In this document: positions 51,585 through 60,062 of the stretch, piece by piece
Layout: every line of letters begins with the position of its first letter
Position numbering within the stretch: the first letter of the stretch is position 1
From: Parapedobacter indicus
Lineage (GTDB): Bacteria; Bacteroidota; Bacteroidia; Sphingobacteriales; Sphingobacteriaceae
Reading direction: 5' to 3'
NCBI RefSeq assembly: GCF_900113765.1
Contig: NZ_FOQO01000001.1
Span: 248,001-312,000, forward strand
Length of the DNA: 64,000 nt
Notes under the pieces: generated by a model
Databases searched by the model: none
Seen by the model: the letters and a program-made list of their open reading frames with translations, nothing else
What the model was told of the DNA's origin: nothing
Made by a program: the position numbers and the translations under genes

Positions 51585-52418
51585 TTACTGCCATTCCGGA
51601 CATCCTCCTTTAAAGATGGTGTAAGAAAGGGTGATACCCACGGTCATGAACGAGTCGTAAGGGCGACCGTCGCCGCGTTGGGATCCAGGGAGAGCCGATG
51701 CGGCGCGGCGGTAAGTCAGGTACTGCCAGTCGTCCAGGGTTAAGTCACCTGGTAAATAAGGCGTAATCTGATTAGGATGAATAGGATAGTTTCCACTGAC
51801 ATCGTCCAGGTAATCTGTCAATGTCAATCGGTATGCTAATTCAATGCCTATTGACCAGAGCCCCCTTAGGTTGTACTTGAACCCCGCTCCGAACGGGATG
51901 GAAATGGCGTATTCCGCATAGGGATGGGGGTTGTCATTCATGTGGTATTCCGTTTGAACCGGACGGAGATTCACTTTTTGTGGGGATGCACCGGCGATAG
52001 GTGGCCGATACCACTTTGGATTAAATTGAATGCCTCCAATCCCAGCAAAAATATACGGTGTATAGACAATCCTCCCGCGTTGAGGCAGCCATTTAAAGAA
52101 ATTAAAATCAACCAATAGTGCGGCTTCGTTGATCGCTCCAAAAAAACCAAGATTTCGATTCTTGCGTTGCTGGTTACTCGAATATCCGTCATATGCGAAC
52201 GTATTCGCATGTGCAAAGTTTCCCCGAATGCCCCACGTATGATTAAGATTGTATTTAATGAAAGCCCCAGCAGCCCAATCGTTGAAGGCGAAGGGAGTTT
52301 CCGGATTAAGATCTCCCATGTAGCCCGAGGATCCGCCCTGTAATCCAAATTCCCACTCCTGTGCGTGGGCATTCACGAATTGGAAAGCGATGAATAGCGT
52401 TACAAGTCCTCGAAGCAT
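51585..52418 (-). CDS. DUF6089-family outer-membrane beta-barrel protein
   Basis: 277 residues. Signal peptide (MLRGLVTLFIAFQFVNAHAQ), then an aromatic-rich barrel pattern beginning EWEFGLQGGSSGYMGDLNP and ending VGITLSYTIFKGGCPEWQ. The DUF6089 family is tied in Bacteroidetes to exactly this place between nadK and uppS/bamA. The function is unknown; location suggests a role linked to outer-membrane assembly. nadK precedes it by 2 bases. Confidence 0.85.
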   Translation of the reverse strand: MLRGLVTLFIAFQFVNAHAQEWEFGLQGGSSGYMGDLNPETPFAFNDWAAGAFIKYNLNHTWGIRGNFAHANTFAYDGYSSNQQRKNRNLGFFGAINEAALLVDFNFFKWLPQRGRIVYTPYIFAGIGGIQFNPKWYRPPIAGASPQKVNLRPVQTEYHMNDNPHPYAEYAISIPFGAGFKYNLRGLWSIGIELAYRLTLTDYLDDVSGNYPIHPNQITPYLPGDLTLDDWQYLTYRRAASALPGSQRGDGRPYDSFMTVGITLSYTIFKGGCPEWQ

Positions 52419-52420
52419 AA

Positions 52421-53305
52421 CTAATAATTCCGTGCATCAAGACCCCAAAGCAACTTATTGCGCAAGTTGGAAAAGTAACGGTAATTTTTCAACCGTAGGA
52501 GGTTTACCTGGTAATGGGCCTGGCTGATTTTTAACCGGATATCTGTAGAAACAGAAGTTGTCTGCGAATCGCAGGACAGCAGAAATTTACCGCTTCGGCT
52601 TTCGATTTCTAGGTCGAGCTCCATATCGTCTGAAATGACAACCGGTCTCACATTGAGGTTATGCGGCGATATGGGTGTAATAACGAAATTACCGCTGCCG
52701 GGCACAATAATGGGACCACCACAGCTTAATGAATAGGCGGTGGAGCCGGTGGGCGTGGCTACAATAATTCCATCTGCCCAATAAGCGTTCAGTAATTCAC
52801 CATTAAGGTATGCGTTAACCGTAATCATCGCCGAACTGTCACTCTTGAACAGTGTGATATCGTTTAATGCAAAAGGACTGCCGTTAAAAAGGGGGATTTG
52901 CTCAGATCGTACCGTTAGCAATGTCCGCTTTTGGATGCTGTATTCCCCTTGAAAAATCGCGTCGATGGCTGAATCGATGGCATCTTTATTGATATCAGCC
53001 AAAAAACCAAGCCTGCCAAAATTAACACCCGCTACCGGAATACCCGAATCGCCCACGATAGACACGGCCGCCAACATCGTTCCATCGCCACCTAGGCTTA
53101 GCATAAATCCAATATCATCGGGCAACTGACGGCGGCTGGAGTAACTGCGAAGTTCTTCCGAAAGAGCAACTTGCTGCCGCAGGAATTGCTGAAAATCTTC
53201 GTATATCCATAGTTCCGCGTCTTTGGCAATTAATAAATCAAATAAGTGTTGCACGTAGGGAATAACTGAAGATTGGAATTCCCGGCCATAAACTGCTATC
53301 TTCAT
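52421..53305 (-). CDS. nadK: NAD kinase
   Basis: 294 residues. It phosphorylates NAD to NADP, the only de novo source of NADP. The GGDGT motif is at residues 72-76 and the second signature NDITLFK, SGxxxxTPTGSTAYSLSCGGPI and ISPHNLNVRPVVI are present. It starts 4 bases after the CBS-domain gene and ends 2 bases before the DUF6089 gene, so it is inside an operon. Confidence 0.96.
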   Translation of the reverse strand: MKIAVYGREFQSSVIPYVQHLFDLLIAKDAELWIYEDFQQFLRQQVALSEELRSYSSRRQLPDDIGFMLSLGGDGTMLAAVSIVGDSGIPVAGVNFGRLGFLADINKDAIDSAIDAIFQGEYSIQKRTLLTVRSEQIPLFNGSPFALNDITLFKSDSSAMITVNAYLNGELLNAYWADGIIVATPTGSTAYSLSCGGPIIVPGSGNFVITPISPHNLNVRPVVISDDMELDLEIESRSGKFLLSCDSQTTSVSTDIRLKISQAHYQVNLLRLKNYRYFSNLRNKLLWGLDARNY

Positions 53306-53309
53306 CAGA

Positions 53310-53972
53310 TTACATATTGATATAGTTCATCAATTGCTCATAGCGGTCACGGGAGTTGTCGCGGCTACTTTCGTCGTTGTACGTAGCCTTAACCGTATAA
53401 TCATGCCGTAAAAAGGAAGACACGATAGATGAAATATTGGATTTATTGATTTTGATGGTGACCTCCAACCGGGAGGAATCCGAAAAAGTTTGTACATAGG
53501 AGTTCAGGATCTGTGCGTTGTCCGATTCGACGATATGGGCAATGTGTGAAAGCGCGTTATCGCGTTGTCCCATTTCCAGCACAATAATGCCCCCTGGTTG
53601 ATGAATAGACATGGTTTGACTTAATGTATTTATTAATTCCAGCGGCGTAATAGCTCCCAAGTAGGTGTGATGTTCGTCGACTACTACCAGTAGATCAAGT
53701 TGGTAAATCTGGAAAAAAAGCAGGGCATCAAAGATGTGCTGCGTGCTGTAAATATAGATTTGTTGATAGACAATATCGGCACGATCAATACGCTGATCGG
53801 TATTTGCCAAGCCGGCGAGGGTTTCATAGGATACCGATCCAAGGAATGCCCCGTTTTTCACTACTGGCAGCTGCGTCAAGCGGAGGTCGGCCATCTTGTC
53901 AAGCGTATAACGGATACTATCCGTTGGATTAATCGCATAATTGCTGTCTGTAATGACTTGATGGATGTTCAT
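53310..53972 (-). CDS. CBS-domain protein
   Basis: 220 residues with two CBS domains in the first ~130 (NPTDSIRYTLDKMADLRLTQLPVVKNGAFLG; IYIYSTQHIFDALLFFQIYQLDLLVVVDEHHTYLG) and a C-terminal ACT-like region (GGIIVLEMGQRDNALSHIAHIVESDN). CBS pairs bind adenosine nucleotides; the ligand and partner are unknown. As the first gene of the nadK cluster, it may sense an adenine nucleotide for it, which is inference. Confidence 0.85.
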   Translation of the reverse strand: MNIHQVITDSNYAINPTDSIRYTLDKMADLRLTQLPVVKNGAFLGSVSYETLAGLANTDQRIDRADIVYQQIYIYSTQHIFDALLFFQIYQLDLLVVVDEHHTYLGAITPLELINTLSQTMSIHQPGGIIVLEMGQRDNALSHIAHIVESDNAQILNSYVQTFSDSSRLEVTIKINKSNISSIVSSFLRHDYTVKATYNDESSRDNSRDRYEQLMNYINM

Positions 53973-54102
53973 GCCTGTTTCTCCCCAGCTCTTATTTATT
54001 AAACGAATAAAACGCCCGATCGTTTAATCTTGTCAAAATTAATCGGTTTTGTTGATAACCACGACTATTTTGCTTTTTTTTTACATATTGATTGATTTTT
54101 GG

Positions 54103-54133
54103 AGGTAGTTAAACATTTGAAGGTAGTTAAACA
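54103..54133. repeat. Direct repeat upstream of the acyltransferase operon
   Basis: AGGTAGTTAAACA at 54103-54115 and again at 54121-54133, five bases between (18 from start to start). It ends 27 bases upstream of the -7 element TACTTTTG (54161-54168), a place where an activator could bind. Confidence 0.5.
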
Positions 54134-54160
54134 AAGGAATGACAATACGCTAACTTTTAC

Positions 54161-54168
54161 TACTTTTG
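54161..54168 (+). promoter_or_regulatory. -7 element of the acyltransferase pair
   Basis: TACTTTTG matches TAnnTTTG; the first gene starts 65 bases downstream. Confidence 0.4.
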
Positions 54169-54233
54169 GCTGCTGATCGCTGGATACGGTGCGGCAACTG
54201 TCAGGTATAAGACGGATCATTGTATAGATTGTT

Positions 54234-55058
54234 TTGGAAGATAAAGACAAATATATCATTATCAGGGAGGTGATTCGTGGGAAAAACCCCCAGCTCCTCA
54301 AATGGATACCACGTTTTCTGCTACGGTATATCGAGCGGGTTGTGCATGAAGCGGATATCAACCAGGTAATGGCCAATATCGGACACCTGCACGGACTTGA
54401 TTTTGTGGACGCATTGATTGCGGAACTGGGTGTGGTTGTCGAGCTCCGCGGCGAAGAAAATATTCCGCTTTCGGGCGGCGTTATCTTTGCGTCTAATCAT
54501 CCATTGGGCGGATTAGACGGAATCGCATTTATGCACGCGCTGGGTAGGTACCGCAGGGATATTAAATTTCTTGTAAACGATATCCTGTTGAATATCAAAA
54601 ATCTGGAGCCTTTGTTTGTCGGAGTAAATAAGCATGGTACACAGGGCCGAAAAGCGATGGAACAAATTGAAGAGGCCTACGCGCTCGACCATGCCTTGTT
54701 GGTTTTCCCTGCGGGTTTGGTGTCCCGCAAACGTAACAGCAAGATCGAAGATCTGGAATGGAAGAAGAGTTTTATCAACAAGGCAAAAAAATACAAGAAA
54801 GATATTGTACCTGTTTACATCGATGGAAAAAATTCCCGTTTTTTTTATAACTTCGCCCGTTTCAGGGAATTTATTGGCATCAAAGCGAACGTAGAAATGT
54901 TTTATCTTCCGGATGAAATGTTTGCACAGAAAAACAAAAAAGTAACTATATGTATAGGAAAACCAATTTCTTATACTTATTTTGACGCCTCCAAAAGTGA
55001 AAAGGAGTGGGCTGGGCATATGAAACAATTGGTTTACAACTTAGCCCCTGAAAACTAA
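54234..55058 (+). CDS. PlsC-like O-acyltransferase (GlsA-like), TTG start
   Basis: 274 residues. Acyltransferase fold with the catalytic site SNHPLGGLDG, in which five residues separate His and Asp instead of the four in PlsC (HX4D), then VGVNKHGTQGRKAMEQI and VFPAGLVSRK. It is followed after 4 bases by a GNAT-type acyltransferase, the pairing of the glsA/glsB genes that make glycine lipids in Bacteroides. By analogy this enzyme would add the O-linked acyl chain of an N-acyl amino-acid lipid. The start is TTG at 54234 (MEDKDKYIIIREVI), as no ATG lies suitably upstream and the N-terminus matches relatives. The upstream region has a 13-base direct repeat. Confidence 0.84.
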   Translation: MEDKDKYIIIREVIRGKNPQLLKWIPRFLLRYIERVVHEADINQVMANIGHLHGLDFVDALIAELGVVVELRGEENIPLSGGVIFASNHPLGGLDGIAFMHALGRYRRDIKFLVNDILLNIKNLEPLFVGVNKHGTQGRKAMEQIEEAYALDHALLVFPAGLVSRKRNSKIEDLEWKKSFINKAKKYKKDIVPVYIDGKNSRFFYNFARFREFIGIKANVEMFYLPDEMFAQKNKKVTICIGKPISYTYFDASKSEKEWAGHMKQLVYNLAPEN

Positions 55059-55062
55059 CTAT

Positions 55063-56019
55063 ATGCAAGAAATAATAGCACCTGTTGACCGCAGTTTCAT
55101 AAAAAGGGAGCTTACTCAAGAGGCGTTTGTCAGGTATACTAACAACGGAAATAATGAGATTTATCTGGTTAACCACCACAGTGCACCATATACGGTACGG
55201 GAAATCGGACGATTGAGGGAATTAACGTTTCGGGCAGCCGGAGGGGGAACAGGGCTAGATCTGGACTTGGACGAAAACGATACCTGTGCCGATGCCTATG
55301 ATCAATTGATAGCCTGGAACCCTGAAGACGAGGAAATTATCGCAGGATACAGGTTGATCAAGTGTAAGGATGTAGGCACCAACAGCCACGGAGAAATCAA
55401 TTTATCAACTGCTCACTACTTCCATTTTTCACCCAAATTCATTGCTGAATACCTGCCGTATACGATCGAGTTGGGTCGGTCTTTTGTACAACCCAAATAC
55501 CAACCGGGGAAGGATAATCGAAAGGGATTGTTTTCGCTTGATAATCTGTGGGACGGATTAGGTGCCGTAGTAAAACTCAATCCCGATGTCAAATACCTGT
55601 TTGGCAAGGTAACGATGTATCCCCATTACAACCGGGAAGCGAGAGATCTTTTGATCTATTTCATGCATCATTATTTCCCAGACAGCGAACAGTTGGTTTG
55701 GCCGATCAGGCCGCTTGGTTATTCCAGGGATACCACGTATTTTCGTCAACTTTTTGAAGGACAGGAATATAAAGAGGGGTATAAGATACTTAACGGACGG
55801 ATACGGGCATTGGGAGAAAACATACCGCCCTTAATTAATACGTATATGAATCTTTCCTCCACCATGAAGACGTTTGGTACTGCCCAAAATGAAGAGTTCG
55901 GTACCGTGGAAGAAACGGGCATCATGATCACGATTGACGATATCTTCGAAAGTAAGAAAGAGCGCCATATTTCTACCTATGAACGCGATAAAGAAATCGG
56001 AAGCCGGAAGGTGATTTAA
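55063..56019 (+). CDS. GNAT/hemolysin-like N-acyltransferase (GlsB-like)
   Basis: 318 residues, COG3176 (ornithine-lipid/hemolysin-type) acyltransferase. Segments REIGRLRELTFRAAGGGTG, DQLIAWNPEDEEIIAGYRLIKC, IELGRSFVQPKYQPGK and LFGKVTMYPHYNREARDLLIYFMHHYFP fit the family, which moves an acyl chain from acyl-ACP to the amino group of ornithine or glycine. With the preceding gene it would give a di-acylated amino-acid lipid of the outer membrane. Which amino acid is used cannot be told. The stop is followed by a 42-base palindrome. Confidence 0.84.
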   Translation: MQEIIAPVDRSFIKRELTQEAFVRYTNNGNNEIYLVNHHSAPYTVREIGRLRELTFRAAGGGTGLDLDLDENDTCADAYDQLIAWNPEDEEIIAGYRLIKCKDVGTNSHGEINLSTAHYFHFSPKFIAEYLPYTIELGRSFVQPKYQPGKDNRKGLFSLDNLWDGLGAVVKLNPDVKYLFGKVTMYPHYNREARDLLIYFMHHYFPDSEQLVWPIRPLGYSRDTTYFRQLFEGQEYKEGYKILNGRIRALGENIPPLINTYMNLSSTMKTFGTAQNEEFGTVEETGIMITIDDIFESKKERHISTYERDKEIGSRKVI

Positions 56020-56021
56020 CA

Positions 56022-56063
56022 GCCACCAGCTTCGGCAATCAGCTGATTACCGAAGCTGGTGGC
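56022..56063. terminator. 42-base near-perfect palindrome between convergent genes
   Basis: GCCACCAGCTTCGG (56022-56035) pairs perfectly with CCGAAGCTGGTGGC (56050-56063), and the inner AATCAGCTGATT is itself palindromic; only C36/A49 (56036/56049) do not pair. It lies between the ends of the GNAT-type gene and yqeY. No T run, so it is a hairpin barrier or repeat element rather than a classic terminator. Confidence 0.55.
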
Positions 56064-56073
56064 CGAAAGCTGA

Positions 56074-56529
56074 CTAATTTCCCGTTAATAAGGTTTTGGC
56101 AATTTCGGAAATCGTTTTGCCGTCTGCTTTTCCTGCGAGTTTCTGGTTTGCTAACCCCATCACCTTGCCCATGTCTTTAGGGCCGGTGGCGCCGGTTTCA
56201 GAAATGAGTTGGTTAACGATGTTTTCAACTTCTTCACGGCTAAGTTGCTTCGGTAAAAAACCCTCGATCACTACGAGTTCTTCCATTTCAATCTGATAAA
56301 GATCGTCACGTTTCTGCTCCTGGTAGATCGTGGCTGACTCCTTTCGTTGTTTCGCCAGTTTCTGTAAAACTTTAACCTCGGTATCTTCCGAGAGTGCCTC
56401 CGCGGGCCCTTTCTCAGCTTTAGCCAGGAGAATGGCCGCCTTGATCGCACGTAAACCGCGGAGCCGGGTATTGTCTTTGGCCAACATGGCAGCCTTAATG
56501 TCTTGGTCTATTTTTTCTTGTAAAGCCAT
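56074..56529 (-). CDS. GatB/YqeY-domain protein
   Basis: 151 residues, YqeY family. The helical fold is related to the tail domain of GatB in the tRNA amidotransferase; a role in tRNA handling is supposed but not shown. Conserved pieces: IDQDIKAAMLAKDNTRLRGLRAIKAAILLAKAEKG, KQRKESATIYQEQ, LVVIEGFLPKQLS and MGKVMGLANQKLAGKADG. A TATCTTTG element for this gene may be at 56705-56712, some way upstream. Confidence 0.9.
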   Translation of the reverse strand: MALQEKIDQDIKAAMLAKDNTRLRGLRAIKAAILLAKAEKGPAEALSEDTEVKVLQKLAKQRKESATIYQEQKRDDLYQIEMEELVVIEGFLPKQLSREEVENIVNQLISETGATGPKDMGKVMGLANQKLAGKADGKTISEIAKTLLTGN

Positions 56530-56731
56530 TATTTGAGGTGTTATTTGCTGTAATTGTTACTCGAAACGGGCGCATGACAGATTTTTCGTTACCTGTTTGT
56601 TTTTAACGGTACTCAAGCTTGCTTCGCAGGTACATTCGGTGAGCACTAAGTGCTATTACTTCGTAGAACCTTTCAGGATTTTATCGTACACCCACTTGAG
56701 ATTCCAAAGATACTAATTATATATTTTTTTG

Positions 56732-56739
56732 TACCTTTG
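56732..56739 (+). promoter_or_regulatory. -7 element of a small membrane-protein gene
   Basis: TACCTTTG, 18 bases before the ATG at 56758. A minus-strand TATCTTTG at 56705-56712 makes this a divergent promoter region. Confidence 0.4.
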
Positions 56740-56757
56740 ACGGCAAATGTTATTTAT

Positions 56758-56976
56758 ATGGCAACTGCATTAGAAAAGACACCTCCACGGAAAACCGATA
56801 ACAACGCAAATCAAACCCATTATTACGTAACATTGGCTATCGCCGTAGCCATCGGATTGGCCGGTACCTTCCTCAGATTTTTACAGGACTCTGCACTGTT
56901 GTCTGCCATTTCCAATATCCTGCTTGCCCTCGGCTGGTTCATCGTGTTCCGCGTAGTATTTCGGATCATGAAGTAA
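56758..56976 (+). CDS. Small membrane protein, function unknown
   Basis: 72 residues. A polar N-terminus (MATALEKTPPRKTDNNANQ) leads to two hydrophobic stretches (YYVTLAIAVAIGLAGTFLRFL; ISNILLALGWFIVFRVVFRI), so it is a small two-pass membrane protein. No known motif. It is a single-gene unit, convergent with the following CBS gene (16 bases between). Confidence 0.7.
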   Translation: MATALEKTPPRKTDNNANQTHYYVTLAIAVAIGLAGTFLRFLQDSALLSAISNILLALGWFIVFRVVFRIMK

Positions 56977-56992
56977 AGCGATTGAAGACCGA

Positions 56993-57421
56993 CTAACTGT
57001 TGATGTAACTTTCTAGTTGATTGATGGTCTGTTGTTGGTCTTCAATGATGTATTTAACCAGATCGCCGATGGAAAGCATGCCGATGACTGTGTGATTGTC
57101 GACAACCGGCAGGTGCCGGAAATGACGGCTGGTCATGAGTTTCATGCAATGATCGATGGCTTCATGCTGAGTAATGGTATGGGGGTTGTGGGTCATCACC
57201 TCATACATGGGGGTATCCTTGGAAGATTTCCCCTGCAGGATGATTTTACGGGCATAATCCCTTTCCGTAAAGATGCCCTGCAATAAGCCGTTCTCAATGA
57301 CTAGCAAAGCGCTGATGTTTTTTTCCATCATCATCTTTAATGCTTCCAATACCGATACATCTTGGGTCACCGAATACACAACAGGTGATTTATTGTCGAG
57401 GATGTGCTTAACGGTTTTCAT
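56993..57421 (-). CDS. Two-CBS-domain protein
   Basis: 142 residues, made up almost wholly of two CBS domains (VTQDVSVLEALKMMMEKNISALLVIENGLLQGIFTERDYARKI; HTITQHEAIDHCMKLMTSRHFRHLPVVDNHTVIGMLSIGDLVK). It is a Bateman module of the stand-alone type that binds adenosine nucleotides or SAM; the ligand and partner are unknown. It is transcribed alone. Confidence 0.9.
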   Translation of the reverse strand: MKTVKHILDNKSPVVYSVTQDVSVLEALKMMMEKNISALLVIENGLLQGIFTERDYARKIILQGKSSKDTPMYEVMTHNPHTITQHEAIDHCMKLMTSRHFRHLPVVDNHTVIGMLSIGDLVKYIIEDQQQTINQLESYINS

Positions 57422-57533
57422 AATTGTTGCTTTAATTTATTAATACCTTGCCGACTGGTCAACAGTAGATAGGATACAGTTAGCGACTATAATTGGAGTT
57501 TCGCAAATACACGAATAAAAGTAACAATATTTC

Positions 57534-57568
57534 ATAAAAAAACCTAACAGTTATTTAATGCTGTTAGG
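57534..57568 (-). terminator. Intrinsic terminator of the downstream membrane-protein gene
   Basis: On the minus strand CCTAACAG (57568-57561), ten-base loop, CTGTTAGG (57550-57543), then a run of seven T (57542-57536). It lies 29 bases past the stop of the gene at 57598-58032. Confidence 0.8.
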
Positions 57569-57597
57569 TCTTTGAAGTGTCCATGTATTTCCCTGTT

Positions 57598-58032
57598 TTA
57601 ACCCGCCACGCTACCCGGCCAGGTATGCCAGGGAATCCGGGATAAAATTAAAATCAACCCGATGATATAAAATATCAAGACGCTGGCATTTTGCTTTTTG
57701 GGTGTAGCTAGTTTTTTTGCCCTCGAATAGCCTATCGTGATCAGTACGATAGCTACCAGCATCGTGAGGGGGTGTTCGAGGAAATAAAGTCGAGCGATGC
57801 CATCTTTCATAGCGGCTCCGGACGCATTTTTAATTCCATAAGGAGATACAAAATAGGCGATGAGGCCGACTATAAATTGAACATGGGCACAGATAAGCCC
57901 CAAAAGTGCCATTTTACGGTTGTACCCTTTGTTTTGTAGGTAAGCGAAAAGGGCATACAGAATGGAAATGATCAGACCAGCCAGTAAAACATAAGCCAAT
58001 GTCGAATGTAAATGTTTGATTCCGGTGTACAT
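57598..58032 (-). CDS. Four-helix membrane protein, cytochrome-b/CopD-like
   Basis: 144 residues with four membrane segments (HSTLAYVLLAGLIISILYALF; MALLGLICAHVQFIVGLIAYFV; HPLTMLVAIVLITIGYS; VLIFYIIGLILILS). Histidines at the membrane edges (His8 and His10 near the start, His in CAHVQF and in EHPLTM) could hold a heme, as in cytochrome b561/CopD-type proteins. That is a guess from pattern; the protein has no assigned role. It is closed by a strong terminator. Confidence 0.7.
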   Translation of the reverse strand: MYTGIKHLHSTLAYVLLAGLIISILYALFAYLQNKGYNRKMALLGLICAHVQFIVGLIAYFVSPYGIKNASGAAMKDGIARLYFLEHPLTMLVAIVLITIGYSRAKKLATPKKQNASVLIFYIIGLILILSRIPWHTWPGSVAG

Positions 58033-58110
58033 AGTTTTGTTAGTTATGTTAGCGTATTTCCACGTCCGACGATGTGGGGCAATTGTGTCGTCATTACGAT
58101 GAATGACGGG

Positions 58111-58743
58111 CTAAATTACAGAATTATTTGGAGATTCCAGTATGATTACCTCGGCAATAGGACTGAAAAGATAGATGCGCCGCGTTTTAAGCTCAATACA
58201 GCGGTATCGCTTTCTGATCTTTTCCTTCTTCTGAAAAACGCGGCCATTTTTAAGTGTAAAAATCGTATCCTCCGGCAGTTGTTCGACAGATTGCGTATCG
58301 TCGGTTTGCAAGTTATACCTTTTTAGTACACGGAACAGATTAAGATCCGTACAACTTGAGGCGGCCGGATTGTCCATATAGCGGGCTAGTGCTGTTTCGA
58401 TATCAACCGGAAAGATTCCCGTTTTGATAAAGGGTTGCATGAGCTGTTTGAAATGGCTTTTCCATTCCTTTCCATGCGGCCTTACTTTATTTTTATAGTT
58501 GTTCCAGGTTTTTAGATGGGCAAACTCGTGGACGGTCGTAATTAGAAAGGCATAGCTGTTCAAATTATGGTTTACCGATATCCGATGACCGTGCCCGCCA
58601 TGTGGAGGCCTGTAATCACCCAATTTGGACGCCCTGCTCTTGCTGATTCGGAATTGACAGTTGCTATCGATGATCCATTGCGAGATCACTGGTGCAGCGG
58701 TTGTGGGCATGTATCGGCTCAATTGCTGGCTGTAATCAGGCAT
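58111..58743 (-). CDS. SprT-like domain protein
   Basis: 210 residues. A zinc metalloprotease-like SprT domain has H72-E73-F74-A75-H76 with the third ligand His90 (VRPHGKEW). Eukaryotic SprT/Spartan proteins cut DNA-protein cross-links; bacterial members are poorly known. The C-terminus is basic and strand-rich, and a C-x-C type zinc ribbon is not seen. The start is taken as the ATG at 58743 (MPDYSQQ). A GTG at 58773 is also in frame and would place a (CAAA)5 tetranucleotide repeat inside the coding region. Confidence 0.8.
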   Translation of the reverse strand: MPDYSQQLSRYMPTTAAPVISQWIIDSNCQFRISKSRASKLGDYRPPHGGHGHRISVNHNLNSYAFLITTVHEFAHLKTWNNYKNKVRPHGKEWKSHFKQLMQPFIKTGIFPVDIETALARYMDNPAASSCTDLNLFRVLKRYNLQTDDTQSVEQLPEDTIFTLKNGRVFQKKEKIRKRYRCIELKTRRIYLFSPIAEVIILESPNNSVI

Positions 58744-58769
58744 GTTTGTTTGTTTGTTTGTTTGTTTTT
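58744..58769. repeat. Tetranucleotide repeat (TTTG)n before the SprT-like gene
   Basis: About five copies of TTTG (CAAA on the coding strand) lie between the ATG at 58743 and the possible GTG at 58773. Slippage could alter start spacing or frame. Confidence 0.6.
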
Positions 58770-58856
58770 TCACAACGCTCGTCTACCATTACATTTCGTC
58801 GCTCCGACTACCGAAGGACTTGTTAAATTAAGATTCTGCACAACGGTGTGCCGTCA

Positions 58857-60032
58857 CTACTTGTTGTTTTTGTCCGCATATTGGTTTCCTAATCGTTTGA
58901 GGATACTGTATCCAATGATGGCCGAGAGTGCCGACGCAACTAAAATGGAAAATTTCGCAGCTGTCTGATGAAGCGGATCGCTAAAGGAGAGTAGCGCGAT
59001 GAATATTGACATCGTAAAGCCAATGCCGCCCATCAATCCGATGGAAAATACCTGGATCCAACGGGTGCTTTTCGGGAGCTCACTCATCCCAAGTTTTACG
59101 GAAATCCATGAAAACAACGTTATTCCCAGGGACTTACCTACAAATAAGCCGGCGATAATCCCTAATCCAAGCGGACTGGCAAGCCCTTCTATCATTCCGC
59201 TTTCAAACCGGATATTCGTATTGGCGAGTGCGAATAGAGGCATGATGATAAAATTGACGGGCGTGCTGATTGCATGTTCAACCCGTTGGATGGGTGAGGA
59301 GCCACCTTTTTTTCCTTCGATGGGAATTGCAAAAGCGGTGAGTACACCGGCAATGGTTGCGTGTATGCCGGAATGATGGATAAAATACCACATGAATACA
59401 CCGGGAATGAGATAAACCCAAACCGATTTGACACCCATCCGGTTGATGAACGTCAACAGCAGAAAGATGCCCAACGCGTACAGTAAATAATCGGCAGCCA
59501 AATCTGAGGTGTAAAAGATGGCGATAACGAGGATAGCACCCAGGTCGTCTACAATTGCGATCGCGGTAAGAAAAACTTTGAGCGCGAGTGGTACACGCTT
59601 GCCTAAGATAGACAGGATACCGATCGCAAACGCAATGTCCGTTGCCATTGGGATGCCCCAACCGTGATGTGTCTCGGTTCCGACATTGAATAACAAATAA
59701 ATACCTGCTGGCAGCAACATGCCACCCAATGCAGCAAAGAACGGGAGCGAGGCTTTCTTGGCCGATGAAAGTTGACCGTGTGCTAGCTCTTGCTTTATTT
59801 CTATACCCACCATCAGGAAAAACACGGCCATCAAACCATCGTTTATCCACTGGAGAATGCTGTAATTTAAATGGATGGAACCGGACTCAAAGCCGATTTT
59901 ATGGGCTAACAGCGACTCAAAGCCCGGGCCTAACGGCGAGTTGGCAACGAGGAGGGAAACGACCAGAAAAATCAACAGCGTAATGCCACTTGCTGAATCG
60001 GCCTCGAAAAATTGTTTGATTTGTCTACGCAT
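58857..60032 (-). CDS. nhaA: Na+/H+ antiporter NhaA
   Basis: 391 residues with about twelve membrane segments. It exports Na+ in exchange for protons at the inner membrane. The paired aspartates of the ion site are in TAIAIVDDLGAI, the amphipathic NhaA motifs GWGIPMATDIAFAIGIL, GLFVGKSLGITLFSWI and GGIGFTMSIFIALLSF are intact. It starts 30 bases downstream of the YrdC-family gene on the same strand. Confidence 0.95.
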   Translation of the reverse strand: MRRQIKQFFEADSASGITLLIFLVVSLLVANSPLGPGFESLLAHKIGFESGSIHLNYSILQWINDGLMAVFFLMVGIEIKQELAHGQLSSAKKASLPFFAALGGMLLPAGIYLLFNVGTETHHGWGIPMATDIAFAIGILSILGKRVPLALKVFLTAIAIVDDLGAILVIAIFYTSDLAADYLLYALGIFLLLTFINRMGVKSVWVYLIPGVFMWYFIHHSGIHATIAGVLTAFAIPIEGKKGGSSPIQRVEHAISTPVNFIIMPLFALANTNIRFESGMIEGLASPLGLGIIAGLFVGKSLGITLFSWISVKLGMSELPKSTRWIQVFSIGLMGGIGFTMSIFIALLSFSDPLHQTAAKFSILVASALSAIIGYSILKRLGNQYADKNNK

Positions 60033-60062
60033 GAGAAGATTGGCTTGTAAAAAGCTACTAAG

